64,000 nucleotides of DNA from Psychroflexus planctonicus (GTDB lineage: Bacteria > Bacteroidota > Bacteroidia > Flavobacteriales > Flavobacteriaceae), in the NCBI RefSeq assembly GCF_014640195.1, contig NZ_BMGM01000002.1, positions 124,001 through 188,000 on the forward strand, read 5' to 3'. A program made the translations under genes and the position numbers. Under the pieces are notes generated by a model that had not been told where the DNA came from, searched no databases, and saw only the letters and a list, made by a program, of their open reading frames with translations. Shown piece by piece: positions 27,343 to 35,740 of the stretch (positions are counted from its first letter, which is position 1; each line of letters begins with the position of its first letter).

Positions 27343-27371
27343 CGAAATTACAATAAAAACTTATAATTCAA
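27343..27371 (-). promoter_or_regulatory. Candidate rpsO promoter
   Basis: On the minus strand TTG (27371-27369) is followed after 18 bases by TAATTTCG (27350-27343), one change from the TAnnTTTG -7 consensus, at a normal Bacteroidetes spacing. It is ~52 bases before the rpsO ATG. Confidence 0.5.
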
Positions 27372-27414
27372 ACTTTATTATTAAAAAAAATCTACTTTAA
27401 TTTATTGAGCATTC

Positions 27415-28272
27415 TTACGCACGTAAAGGTCTATTTAGCACTAAATCTAAATACTTATTGATGTTGTCTTTCAATTCCTTTCGGTGCGAAATAAAATCAA
27501 GGAAACCATGTTCTTTTAAAAATTCAGAAGATTGAAATCCATCAGGCAAATCTTTTCCTGTAGTGTCTTTAACTACGCGAGGTCCTGCAAAACCGATTAA
27601 AGCTCCAGGTTCGGCTATGTTAATGTCTCCTAACATGGCAAAAGAAGCAGTAGTTCCACCTGTTGTTGGGTCTGTACATAAAGAAATGTAAGGAAGTTTT
27701 GCTTTGGCTAATTGCTCTAATTTGGCCGATGTTTTGGCTAACTGCATTAAAGATAAAGCTGCTTCCATCATTCTAGCTCCGCCAGATTTAGAAATAATTA
27801 CCAATGGTAATTTATGTATTAAACAATGGTCTACTGCACGGACAATTTTCTCTCCTACAACAGCACCCATAGAACCACCAATAAAAGCAAAATCCATTGC
27901 GGCAATTACAAGATCTTCACCTTTAGATTTTCCAACACCAACTCTAATGGCATCTTTTAAATTTGTTTTTTTCTGAACTTCTTTTAACCGATCTTTATAC
28001 TTTTTGGTATCTTCAAATTTAAGTGGATCTTTAGAAGTAAGATCTTTATCTAATTCTTTAAACTTATTATCGTCAAATAAAATTTCAAAATATTCTTTAC
28101 TTCCAATTCTTACATGATATCCATCTTCAGGACTCACGTAATAGTTTTTTGCTAACTGTTCAGAATCTATAATTTTCCCGGTAGGAGATTTATACCAAAG
28201 ACCTTTTGGAGTATCTTTTTTTTCTTCTGTTGTAGTTTGTATTCCTTTTTGCTTTCTCTTAAACCAAGCCAT
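27415..28272 (-). CDS. accD: Acetyl-CoA carboxylase carboxyltransferase beta subunit (zinc-ribbon cysteines absent)
   Basis: A 285-aa subunit that transfers carboxyl from biotin to acetyl-CoA with AccA. The carboxyltransferase fold is clear ([32 protein letters not shown], then [20 protein letters not shown]). In the E. coli enzyme the N-terminal segment carries a four-Cys zinc ribbon. The matching segment here reads [11 protein letters not shown] and [10 protein letters not shown], with no Cys at those places. I recall the same form in other flavobacteria, so it is likely a lineage trait and not damage. fbaA lies 13 bases upstream on the same strand. Confidence 0.93.
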   Translation of the reverse strand: MAWFKRKQKGIQTTTEEKKDTPKGLWYKSPTGKIIDSEQLAKNYYVSPEDGYHVRIGSKEYFEILFDDNKFKELDKDLTSKDPLKFEDTKKYKDRLKEVQKKTNLKDAIRVGVGKSKGEDLVIAAMDFAFIGGSMGAVVGEKIVRAVDHCLIHKLPLVIISKSGGARMMEAALSLMQLAKTSAKLEQLAKAKLPYISLCTDPTTGGTTASFAMLGDINIAEPGALIGFAGPRVVKDTTGKDLPDGFQSSEFLKEHGFLDFISHRKELKDNINKYLDLVLNRPLRA

Positions 28273-28285
28273 AATAGGTTCTTAT

Positions 28286-29353
28286 TTATAAGGTATTTAC
28301 ATTATTTAAATCTTCAAAAGCCTTTATTAAACGATTTTTGAATGTAACTTCTCCTTCGCGCAACCACTTTCTTGGATCGTAATGTTTTTTGTTTGGAACA
28401 TCGTCTCCTTCTGGATTTCCGATTTGAGTAGATACATAATCAATTTTGCTAGTCATATAATCTCTAATTCCTTCTGTAAAAGCAAATTGCAAGTCGGTAT
28501 CTATATTCATTTTAATTACGCCATAACCAATAGCTTCTCTAATTTGTTCTAAACTAGAACCGCTACCACCGTGAAATACAAAGTCAATGTGATTGTGCTC
28601 AACTCCATATTTTTTTGAAATGTATTCTTGAGAATCTTTAAGAATAGTGGGCGTTAATTTTACATTTCCTGGTTTGTAAACTCCGTGTACATTTCCAAAA
28701 GCAGCTGCAATAGTAAATCTATCGCTTACTTTGCTCAATTCTTCATAAGCATAAGCAACTTCTTCAGGTTGTGTGTATAGTTTAGAAACATCTACATCTG
28801 TATTATCTACACCATCTTCTTCTCCACCAGTAACACCAAGTTCAATTTCTAAAGTCATATCCATTTTTGCCATTCTGGCTAGATATTGCTTACAAACTTC
28901 TATGTTTTCTTCTATAGATTCTTCAGATAAATCAATCATATGTGAACTATACAAAGACTTTCCGTGTTCTTTATAAAAAGCTTCTCCTGCATCTAACATA
29001 CCATCAATCCAAGGTAATAATTTTTTTGCACAGTGGTCAGTATGTAAAATAACAGTTGCACCATATAGTTCTGCTAATTCATGAACATGTTTTGCACCTG
29101 CAACCGCACCAGCAATGGCAGCTTTTTGATCTTCGTTAGGTAATCCTTTTCCTGCATTAAATTGTGCTCCACCATTTGAAAACTGTAAAATTACTGGTGA
29201 ATTTAATTCTGCTGCTGCTTCTAAAACTGTATTTATAGTATTGCTTCCCACAACGTTTACCGCTGGTAATGCGTAACCGTGTTTTTTAGCGTGGTTGAAA
29301 ATATCTTGAACTTCCTTTCCAGTAGCAACTCCGGGTTTGATTGTGTGACTCAT
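28286..29353 (-). CDS. fbaA: Class II fructose-bisphosphate aldolase
   Basis: A 355-aa zinc-dependent aldolase of glycolysis and gluconeogenesis that cleaves fructose-1,6-bisphosphate to DHAP and glyceraldehyde-3-phosphate. Features: ILHTDHCAKKLLPW with metal/catalytic His and Asp (~104), LEIELGVTGGEEDGVDNTD (~170), AAFGNVHGVYKPGNVKL (~217), FVFHGGSGSS and KMNIDTDLQFAF. The length matches the E. coli-type (class IIA) enzyme. It is followed by accD on the same strand. Confidence 0.97.
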   Translation of the reverse strand: MSHTIKPGVATGKEVQDIFNHAKKHGYALPAVNVVGSNTINTVLEAAAELNSPVILQFSNGGAQFNAGKGLPNEDQKAAIAGAVAGAKHVHELAELYGATVILHTDHCAKKLLPWIDGMLDAGEAFYKEHGKSLYSSHMIDLSEESIEENIEVCKQYLARMAKMDMTLEIELGVTGGEEDGVDNTDVDVSKLYTQPEEVAYAYEELSKVSDRFTIAAAFGNVHGVYKPGNVKLTPTILKDSQEYISKKYGVEHNHIDFVFHGGSGSSLEQIREAIGYGVIKMNIDTDLQFAFTEGIRDYMTSKIDYVSTQIGNPEGDDVPNKKHYDPRKWLREGEVTFKNRLIKAFEDLNNVNTL

Positions 29354-29412
29354 TTGATAGTTTTTTTAGTTTAGGCGGTAAAAGTAATAAATTTTATGCG
29401 TAATTAGATTGT

Positions 29413-31983
29413 CTAAAAAGGATAGTTAATACCGAAGTTATAAACCACATTGGCAAAATTAAAGTTTTGCATCCACTCTCCATTATTTAATCCAGGTTCG
29501 TAGGTTTTAAATCCAAAATCTACACGAATTACAAAAAAACTTAAATCGTATCGAAGTCCAAAACCTGAACCGATTGACAAATCTTTTAAACTTTCAAGAC
29601 CGTTAAAGGTTGCGTCTTCATCTGAAACATTGTCCCAAAGATTCCAAATGTTACCTGCATCTACAAAAATGGCAGAGTTTAACGAGCCAAACAAATTAAA
29701 ACGGTACTCTGCATTAAAGGCGAGTTTAAAATTAGCTTCATTAAAATCGTTTACTCCGCCTGTTCTTCCTGGTCCTAAATCGTAAGGTTGCCAACCGCGG
29801 TTATCGTTTGGCCCACCAGCAAAAAAACTTCGAATAAAAGGAATTGAATTAGCGTTTCCATACGGAATGGCAGCACCTGTATAAGCTCGAGTTGCAATGA
29901 TTCGTTTTTTGCCTAAATCCCAGTGTTTAATATAATTAACTTCTGTTTTAACGTACTGCGAAAATTGAACACCAAACAAATTATAAGTGTCATTTGCATT
30001 TTGTTCTAAATTTAAAGGTTTAGATAATGCATTAACTAGATTACCAGCTAATTCCAAACGGGTTCTAATTTGATAGAAATCGTGATCTTTAATATCTGAT
30101 CTATTGGAATAGTCAAATGAAAAATTTGAAGCAATAATCAAATTGTTTTCAGTAAGTCTGTTTTTTCGTTCTATAATTGAAGAGGCTTGTTGAAATTCTT
30201 CTTCGTTTAAATTTAAATTTGAATCGTTTTCAATTTGATTTATAAAGCCATCTGTTCCTTCTGGAATAATTAATTGTTCGTTGCCAGATGCTGTGGTTTC
30301 AAAAAAAGCACTGTTTACTTGATTTCGATTCCGGATAGCGAGTTCATTTAGTTGTACAAACGAATTTCCAAATACATTGAAGTAGTTTTGAACATTTAAG
30401 TTGTTCACAAATTGAACATTTATTAAATCTAACTGATTAGAAACTTGTCTTCTAGGTTTCCAGCGATAACTAAACGAACCAGTGAAGTTTCTTCTGTCTA
30501 AGCCAATGTTTTGTTGCGAACTAAAACCAACACCCAAAGATGTAAAAGGCGACATACTTTTGTTAATGATGGATTCTGTTTTTAATGGAAATGCAATTTT
30601 TGGCCAGCTTAATCTAATATTGCTACCAATTTCATTGATGTTAAAAAAACGATCGCTTGCACTTGCTGCATCTTTTGAAGACCCAATAATACCACGACCA
30701 GAAATTTCTAAAACTTCTGCACCACGAAAAACATTTCTGACTAGGAGGGAAGTGTTAAAACCAATACCAATATCCATGATGTTGCTTTGTGAAACATCTG
30801 AACTAATTGAATAACCAAATTTTTCTCTAGGAGTTAAAAATATGTTTGCAATTAAATCTTCGCCATCGGGGTCGCGAGGATCAGGCTGATATTGAATATT
30901 TGGGTATTTAAAAACCCGTAAATCTGAAAAGCGATTAAAGGTTCGATTTCGGTCAATTTCCCTAAAAGGTTTTCCACCTTCTATAAAAATAGCATCTGCT
31001 AACACCTTGGGTTTGTACCTGAGTTTTCCAAACGAAAAAACCTTCAAATCTTTGTAATGCAAACTATCGGTTACAATGGCATTTTTATCAAAAGCATTAT
31101 AATTGGTAAAAATATTAACTTCACTAATTTTATGAACTTTATAAGTTTCTGTTTGAACAGAATCTTGATCCTTATTTCTTATAATTCTATTGGCTATTTT
31201 TAATCCAACATTCACTTTTTGGTTGGTGTTTAACGTATCTGCTTCAAATTCAATTTTTTCACGTTCAAAATAGTAAACGCCGTTGTTTCTCATTAATCGC
31301 GTAAGTCGCTCTCGCTCAGAATTAAAATCTTCTGTATTGTATTGTTTGTTTTTTTTTAGGTGAGACTCCTTAACATGGGCTTGATAAATAGAGTCTATTG
31401 CAGGCGAGCTTATGTTTTTTTCAATTTGGCCAATTACGTAAGGCTCGCCCGTTTGAATGCTATACTTAAGCTTGGTTTTTTGAGGGTTTTCAGTATCTAT
31501 TTTTTCATAGTCTACTTCCGCATTGAACCATCCGTGATTCCAAAACCAAGATTTCAATCTATTTTTTGAAAGTTTGGTTAGTTGCTCATCATAAATAGTA
31601 GGTTTTTCGCCAATTTTTTTAATTTGATTTTGAATACCAACATAGGATGAACGAATATTAACCACTTGTTTTTTAGAGAAAATGCCTACTAACCTGTTAA
31701 CTCGATTTGGTTTTTTGTACAACCATTTATTAAAAGTTGAATCAGGATCTTTTTTGGCTAAGTTTAAAATATGAAGTTTCAAAGGAACACCTAACAAAGT
31801 AGAGTTAGGTTCTTGCTTCAACAAATTTTTTAAATTTCTTTTTCGGGTATTCGCATCATTTTCAATAACGGTATTTTCAACTAAAAGCTGTTCGTCTTCT
31901 TCTAGGTGTTTTAAAGCATTACATGAAAAAAGGAGAGCGCTCATTAAAATAATTAATGATATTTTTGCCGAAACTGTTTTCAA
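29413..31983 (-). CDS. tamL: TamL-type Omp85 lipoprotein (BamA/TamA family)
   Basis: An 856-aa outer-membrane assembly factor. The N-terminus carries a lipoprotein signal (ISLIILMSALLFSC, Cys21) followed by NALKHLEEDEQLLVEN, the TamL pattern in Bacteroidetes, where the TamA homologue is lipidated. POTRA-like repeats (~30-420) precede a C-terminal Omp85 barrel (~440-856) with the usual GGPNDNRGWQPYDLG near residue 720 and a final Phe (YNFGINYPF). It probably pairs with a TamB-like protein, not in the window. The start is TTG 31983; the first ATG (31944) would remove most of the signal. Divergent from the TrmH gene at 32013. Confidence 0.9.
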   Translation of the reverse strand: MKTVSAKISLIILMSALLFSCNALKHLEEDEQLLVENTVIENDANTRKRNLKNLLKQEPNSTLLGVPLKLHILNLAKKDPDSTFNKWLYKKPNRVNRLVGIFSKKQVVNIRSSYVGIQNQIKKIGEKPTIYDEQLTKLSKNRLKSWFWNHGWFNAEVDYEKIDTENPQKTKLKYSIQTGEPYVIGQIEKNISSPAIDSIYQAHVKESHLKKNKQYNTEDFNSERERLTRLMRNNGVYYFEREKIEFEADTLNTNQKVNVGLKIANRIIRNKDQDSVQTETYKVHKISEVNIFTNYNAFDKNAIVTDSLHYKDLKVFSFGKLRYKPKVLADAIFIEGGKPFREIDRNRTFNRFSDLRVFKYPNIQYQPDPRDPDGEDLIANIFLTPREKFGYSISSDVSQSNIMDIGIGFNTSLLVRNVFRGAEVLEISGRGIIGSSKDAASASDRFFNINEIGSNIRLSWPKIAFPLKTESIINKSMSPFTSLGVGFSSQQNIGLDRRNFTGSFSYRWKPRRQVSNQLDLINVQFVNNLNVQNYFNVFGNSFVQLNELAIRNRNQVNSAFFETTASGNEQLIIPEGTDGFINQIENDSNLNLNEEEFQQASSIIERKNRLTENNLIIASNFSFDYSNRSDIKDHDFYQIRTRLELAGNLVNALSKPLNLEQNANDTYNLFGVQFSQYVKTEVNYIKHWDLGKKRIIATRAYTGAAIPYGNANSIPFIRSFFAGGPNDNRGWQPYDLGPGRTGGVNDFNEANFKLAFNAEYRFNLFGSLNSAIFVDAGNIWNLWDNVSDEDATFNGLESLKDLSIGSGFGLRYDLSFFVIRVDFGFKTYEPGLNNGEWMQNFNFANVVYNFGINYPF

Positions 31984-32012
31984 TAAAATTTATTTAATTA
32001 AAATGTATTTTT

Positions 32013-32756
32013 ATGCTAAGTAAAGCGCAACAAAAATTAATAACGAGTTTAAGTCAAAAAAAATTCAGACAAAAGCACGGTTTTTTTGTTGCTGAGGGTG
32101 TAAAAGTAATCAAAGAATTTCTAAAAAGTAAGTACAAGCTAGAAGCTTTATACACAACTGCAGATATTTTCACGAATCAGTTTTCTAAGCAAGATGTAAC
32201 TCCTGCCTTTATAACACCTGCGGAGTTAAAAAAAATTAGTTTTCTAACTACGCCACAAGTTGCAATTGCCTTGTTTTCTATCCCTAATTACACTAAAATA
32301 AAAAGCAAAGGAATAAATTTAGTTTTAGATGGAGTTCGCGATCCTGGCAATATGGGAACCATAATTAGAGAATGCGATTGGTTTGGAATTAAAAACATAA
32401 TTTGTTCTGCAGACACAGTAGATTGCTACAATCCAAAAGTAGTACAAGCATCTATGGGTTCTCTAGCCAGAGTTAAGGTGCATTATTTAGATGTAGTTGA
32501 ATTTTTAAAACAACAAAATGTTGAAATTTTAGGCGCTTTTTTAGGTGGCGAAAATGTGTATACACAGAAAAATTTCACCAAAAATTGTTTTTTAGTTCTT
32601 GGAAATGAAGCCAATGGAATTAGTCCTGAAGTTGAAGAATGGGTTACTAAAAAAGTAACAATTCCACGATTTGGCGAATTACGCGAAACCGAAAGCTTAA
32701 ATGTAGCTATGGCTGGAGCTATTTTGCTGAGCGAATTAAGAAGACGTGAACTCTAA
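32013..32756 (+). CDS. TrmH-family 23S rRNA/tRNA 2'-O-methyltransferase (RlmB-like)
   Basis: A 247-aa SPOUT enzyme with the N-terminal substrate-binding domain (QKKFRQKHGFFVAEGVKVIK, ~15-35) absent from the short homologue at 4146. The SpoU core shows LDGVRDPGNMGTIIRECDWF (~110), LVLGNEANGIS (~195) and the Asn motif ESLNVAMAGAILLSEL (~226). The closest known activity is rRNA ribose methylation, but the base cannot be assigned. Its promoter may lie inside the first codons of the divergent tamL gene, where TATTTTTG stands at 31960-31967. Confidence 0.9.
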   Translation: MLSKAQQKLITSLSQKKFRQKHGFFVAEGVKVIKEFLKSKYKLEALYTTADIFTNQFSKQDVTPAFITPAELKKISFLTTPQVAIALFSIPNYTKIKSKGINLVLDGVRDPGNMGTIIRECDWFGIKNIICSADTVDCYNPKVVQASMGSLARVKVHYLDVVEFLKQQNVEILGAFLGGENVYTQKNFTKNCFLVLGNEANGISPEVEEWVTKKVTIPRFGELRETESLNVAMAGAILLSELRRREL

Positions 32757-32765
32757 ATTTCTTGT

Positions 32766-33473
32766 TTACTGAAAAGTAAAGTTAAGAAATACTCCACGGG
32801 TTGTCATTTTATTTAAATTCCTTGTCCAAGGACTACTTGGGTCTGTGTCCTGAACCAATTCGTCAGATTGGCCAAAAACTCCACGAATAGATGGACTAAA
32901 TTTAAAATATTCAGTATAAAAGTCTATTCCAAAACCTACTTCAACATAAGTTGTCCAATCTTTTGATCGAAATTGTCCTGCTGTATTATCGCTCGGGTTA
33001 TCTTGATTAGAAGATAAATTATGAGCTATAGAACCACCAGCTACAATAAAAGGCTTAAAATTATTGATTCGTTTAGTAGAAAATTTAACCAGTAAAGGAA
33101 CATGAACATAATTAGATTCTACTTCGCGGAGTCGGTCTCTATTTTCTTCAAATTGGGGAAATTCTAAAATTCTATTGGTAAAGATTACCCCAGGCTCAAG
33201 GCGTAAATCTATATAATCGTTCAATCTTAAATTTCCGATTAACCCAATATTGAAGCCCATATTTTTTTGAACCAATATGTCACCGCGTTCCAATTCGTAA
33301 TCGAAGCGGAAATCGTAAGAATTCATTCCTAGAAAATAACCCCAAGACCATGTTTTTTTGTCGAAGTTTTCAAGGTTTATAACTTTATCTTTACTTAAAA
33401 GATTAAAAAAACCTTGTGCTTTAGATGTTGTACAGCTTATGCTTAGAATAAGCAGAAAACAGATTTTTTTCAT
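32766..33473 (-). CDS. porT: Type IX secretion/gliding protein PorT
   Basis: A 235-aa outer-membrane protein of the T9SS, called SprT in gliding flavobacteria. A signal peptide ends in SKAQG, followed by NFDKKTWSWGYFLGMNSYDF, characteristic of PorT, then eight or so beta-strand segments such as RFDYELERGDILVQ and DLRLEPGVIFT. It ends in VFLNFTF, a barrel C-terminus. The T9SS exports proteins such as the deiminase-like protein at 4687. It follows the menG/ubiE gene on the same strand after 25 bases, an order I recall from other flavobacteria. Confidence 0.9.
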   Translation of the reverse strand: MKKICFLLILSISCTTSKAQGFFNLLSKDKVINLENFDKKTWSWGYFLGMNSYDFRFDYELERGDILVQKNMGFNIGLIGNLRLNDYIDLRLEPGVIFTNRILEFPQFEENRDRLREVESNYVHVPLLVKFSTKRINNFKPFIVAGGSIAHNLSSNQDNPSDNTAGQFRSKDWTTYVEVGFGIDFYTEYFKFSPSIRGVFGQSDELVQDTDPSSPWTRNLNKMTTRGVFLNFTFQ

Positions 33474-33498
33474 AAATGCAATTTAATAAAGCGCAAAC

Positions 33499-34230
33499 TT
33501 AAGATTTACTTGCCACATATATGGTAGCCACACCAAAGGTTTGTGGTAAGTCTTTTACATTACTAAACCCATTTTTTTTCAAAATATTGTTGAAAGCTTC
33601 ACCAAATGGAAATTGAGAAGCACTTTCTGATAGGTAAGCGTATGCACTTTTGTCTTTTGAAAATAACTTTCCAATAGTGGGTAAAATAGCATTAGAATAT
33701 ATTTTGTAGCCTTGCTTAAACGGAAATTTAGTAGGCACAGAAGTTTCTAAGACTACAAATATTCCACCGGGTTTTAAAACCCGATTAATTTCCTGTAAAC
33801 CTTTATCTAGATTTTCGAAATTTCGAACTCCAAATGCCACAGTTATAGCATCAAAATAATCATCGTCGTAAGGCAAATCTTCAGAATCTGCTTGTACCAT
33901 TTCAATTTTTTGGTCTAAATTTTTAGCGTTTATTTTCTTTTGTCCAACACTCAACATGCCAGCAGAAATATCTAAACCAATAATTTTTTTTACAGAAGAA
34001 TCGGCCAGTGCAATCGCTAAATCTCCTGTTCCTGTAGCTACATCTAGAATGGTTTCAGGTTGAGTAGATTTTATAATTTCAATAAGTTTCCTTCTCCAAG
34101 ATTGGTCTGTACCAAGCGAAATAACTCTGTTTAAACTATCGTAATTTTCAGAAATATTATCGAACATTTGTTCTACTTGCTTCTTTTTAGCAAGCTCAGA
34201 ATCTTTATATGGAGTTACTTTTTTTTCCAA
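33499..34230 (-). CDS. ubiE: Demethylmenaquinone methyltransferase (MenG/UbiE)
   Basis: A SAM-dependent methyltransferase for the last step of menaquinone synthesis. UbiE signatures are present: VTPYKDSELAKKKQVEQMFD, VISLGTDQSWRRKLI, LDVATGTGDLAIALA and VAFGVRNFENLDKGLQEINR. No ATG is in frame upstream of the conserved start. I chose TTG 34230, giving 243 aa, the usual family length; TTG 34236 is the alternative. The -7 element TACATTTG (34253-34246 minus) puts the transcript start near 34240, so it rules out the longer frame and leaves little or no leader. Confidence 0.93.
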   Translation of the reverse strand: MEKKVTPYKDSELAKKKQVEQMFDNISENYDSLNRVISLGTDQSWRRKLIEIIKSTQPETILDVATGTGDLAIALADSSVKKIIGLDISAGMLSVGQKKINAKNLDQKIEMVQADSEDLPYDDDYFDAITVAFGVRNFENLDKGLQEINRVLKPGGIFVVLETSVPTKFPFKQGYKIYSNAILPTIGKLFSKDKSAYAYLSESASQFPFGEAFNNILKKNGFSNVKDLPQTFGVATIYVASKS

Positions 34231-34245
34231 AATCAATTTTTTTTG

Positions 34246-34253
34246 CAAATGTA
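34246..34253 (-). promoter_or_regulatory. TAnnTTTG -7 element (TACATTTG) for menG/ubiE
   Basis: Exact -7 consensus on the minus strand, 10 to 16 bases before the candidate TTG starts at 34236 and 34230. It decides against a start further upstream. Confidence 0.6.
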
Positions 34254-34344
34254 CATTAACTAAAGCACTTATAAAATTGAGCAAAAGCCAATTCTGTGTA
34301 AATGCAATATGTTTTCTTAGAATTGTTAAGATTAATAATTTGAA

Positions 34345-34373
34345 TTGTATTCCCTACTTTTAATATACTTTTG
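34345..34373 (+). promoter_or_regulatory. trkA-trkH promoter
   Basis: TTG (34345-34347), an 18-base spacer, then TACTTTTG (34366-34373): both elements and the spacing of a Bacteroidetes housekeeping promoter. The ATG of trkA is 17 bases beyond. Confidence 0.7.
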
Positions 34374-34390
34374 TAGCTCATTTTTATATT

Positions 34391-35740
34391 ATGAAGATAA
34401 TTATCGCTGGAGCGGGAGAAGTTGGTTTTCACTTAGCCAAATTGTTGTCTTACGAATCTCACGACATTTCTTTACTGGATACCGATAAAGAACGACTTTC
34501 TTACGCAGATAAACACTTGGATATAAGAACTGTTGAAGGTGATGCTACATCCATCTCTATTTTAGAATCTGCAAATATTTTAGAAACAGACCTGCTTATT
34601 TCAGTAACTTCTTTACAATCCATTAATATTACGGTTTGTAGTTTAGGAAAGCAACTTGGGGCTAAACGTACCATCGCCAGAGTCTCTAATCAAGAATACA
34701 TCGAGCAGAATGCAAAAGTAAATTTTGCAGATATGGGTGTAGATGAATTGATTTCGCCTGAAGCACTCGCAGCCGAAGAAGTAAATTTATTGTTGAGTCA
34801 ATCTGCTTTTACAGATACATTTGAATTTGATGAAGGAGCATTAACTATGATTGGCTTAACACTTTCTCCAGAAGCGCCATTTGTTGGAAAATCTGTTCAA
34901 GAAGCTGCAGATTTCTTTCCTGGTTTACATTTTGTTACCATTGCCATTAGAAGGTATGCCACACAATATACCATCATACCAAATGGAAGCACATGTTTTA
35001 AAGAATCTGACAGAGCTTATTTTATAACCGACAAAGAAGGCGTTGAAGAATTATACAAATTAGCTGGAACAAAGAAAAAGCAGATCAAAAATATTATGAT
35101 TCTTGGCGGAAGCAATATCGGTAGGAATTTAGCAGAAGATTTATGTGAACAAAAATACCGTGTTAAGTTATTGGAACGCGATTACGAAAAAGCCTTAGAT
35201 ATTGCAGATTTAATTCCTGATACCTTGGTAATTCGCGGAGATGGTACCAATGTTGAATTATTAGAAGAAGAAAACATTACCCAAATGGATGCTTTTATCG
35301 CGGTTACTGAAAATTCTGAAACCAACATTATGTCTTGTTTGGTGGCCAACAGCAAAGGCGTCAAAAAAACCATAGCCTTAGTAGAAAATATGGATTATTT
35401 TCAACTTTCGCATTCCATAGGAATCCATAGTTTGGTAAACAAAAAATTAATTGCGGCGAATAATATTTTTAGATACATCAGAAAAGGAGACATTGTAGCT
35501 ATGACAAAGCTAAATAATATGAATGCTGAATTATTAGAATTCATTGTAAAAGCAGATTCTAATATTTGTGATAAACGCATAGCAGATTTAGACTTTCCAA
35601 TAGGTGCCATTATCGGTGGAGTTATTCGGGAACAAAAAGGAATAATTGCTATGGGCGATTTTTTGGTAAAAAAAGGCGACCGTGTTGTAATTTGCTGTAT
35701 TCCAAAGTCCATTAAGAAAGTTGAAAAATTGTTTAGCTAA
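34391..35740 (+). CDS. trkA: Trk system potassium-transport regulatory protein TrkA
   Basis: A 449-aa cytoplasmic NAD(H)-binding gating subunit of the Trk K+ uptake system. It contains two RCK modules: the first with IIAGAGEVGFHLAKLL (~3-18) and a C-terminal domain around 140-220, the second with IMILGGSNIGRNLAEDL (~235-252) and a C-terminal domain around 365-449. Duplicated RCK architecture is normal for TrkA. Its stop codon overlaps the start of trkH (TAATG). Confidence 0.96.
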   Translation: MKIIIAGAGEVGFHLAKLLSYESHDISLLDTDKERLSYADKHLDIRTVEGDATSISILESANILETDLLISVTSLQSINITVCSLGKQLGAKRTIARVSNQEYIEQNAKVNFADMGVDELISPEALAAEEVNLLLSQSAFTDTFEFDEGALTMIGLTLSPEAPFVGKSVQEAADFFPGLHFVTIAIRRYATQYTIIPNGSTCFKESDRAYFITDKEGVEELYKLAGTKKKQIKNIMILGGSNIGRNLAEDLCEQKYRVKLLERDYEKALDIADLIPDTLVIRGDGTNVELLEEENITQMDAFIAVTENSETNIMSCLVANSKGVKKTIALVENMDYFQLSHSIGIHSLVNKKLIAANNIFRYIRKGDIVAMTKLNNMNAELLEFIVKADSNICDKRIADLDFPIGAIIGGVIREQKGIIAMGDFLVKKGDRVVICCIPKSIKKVEKLFS

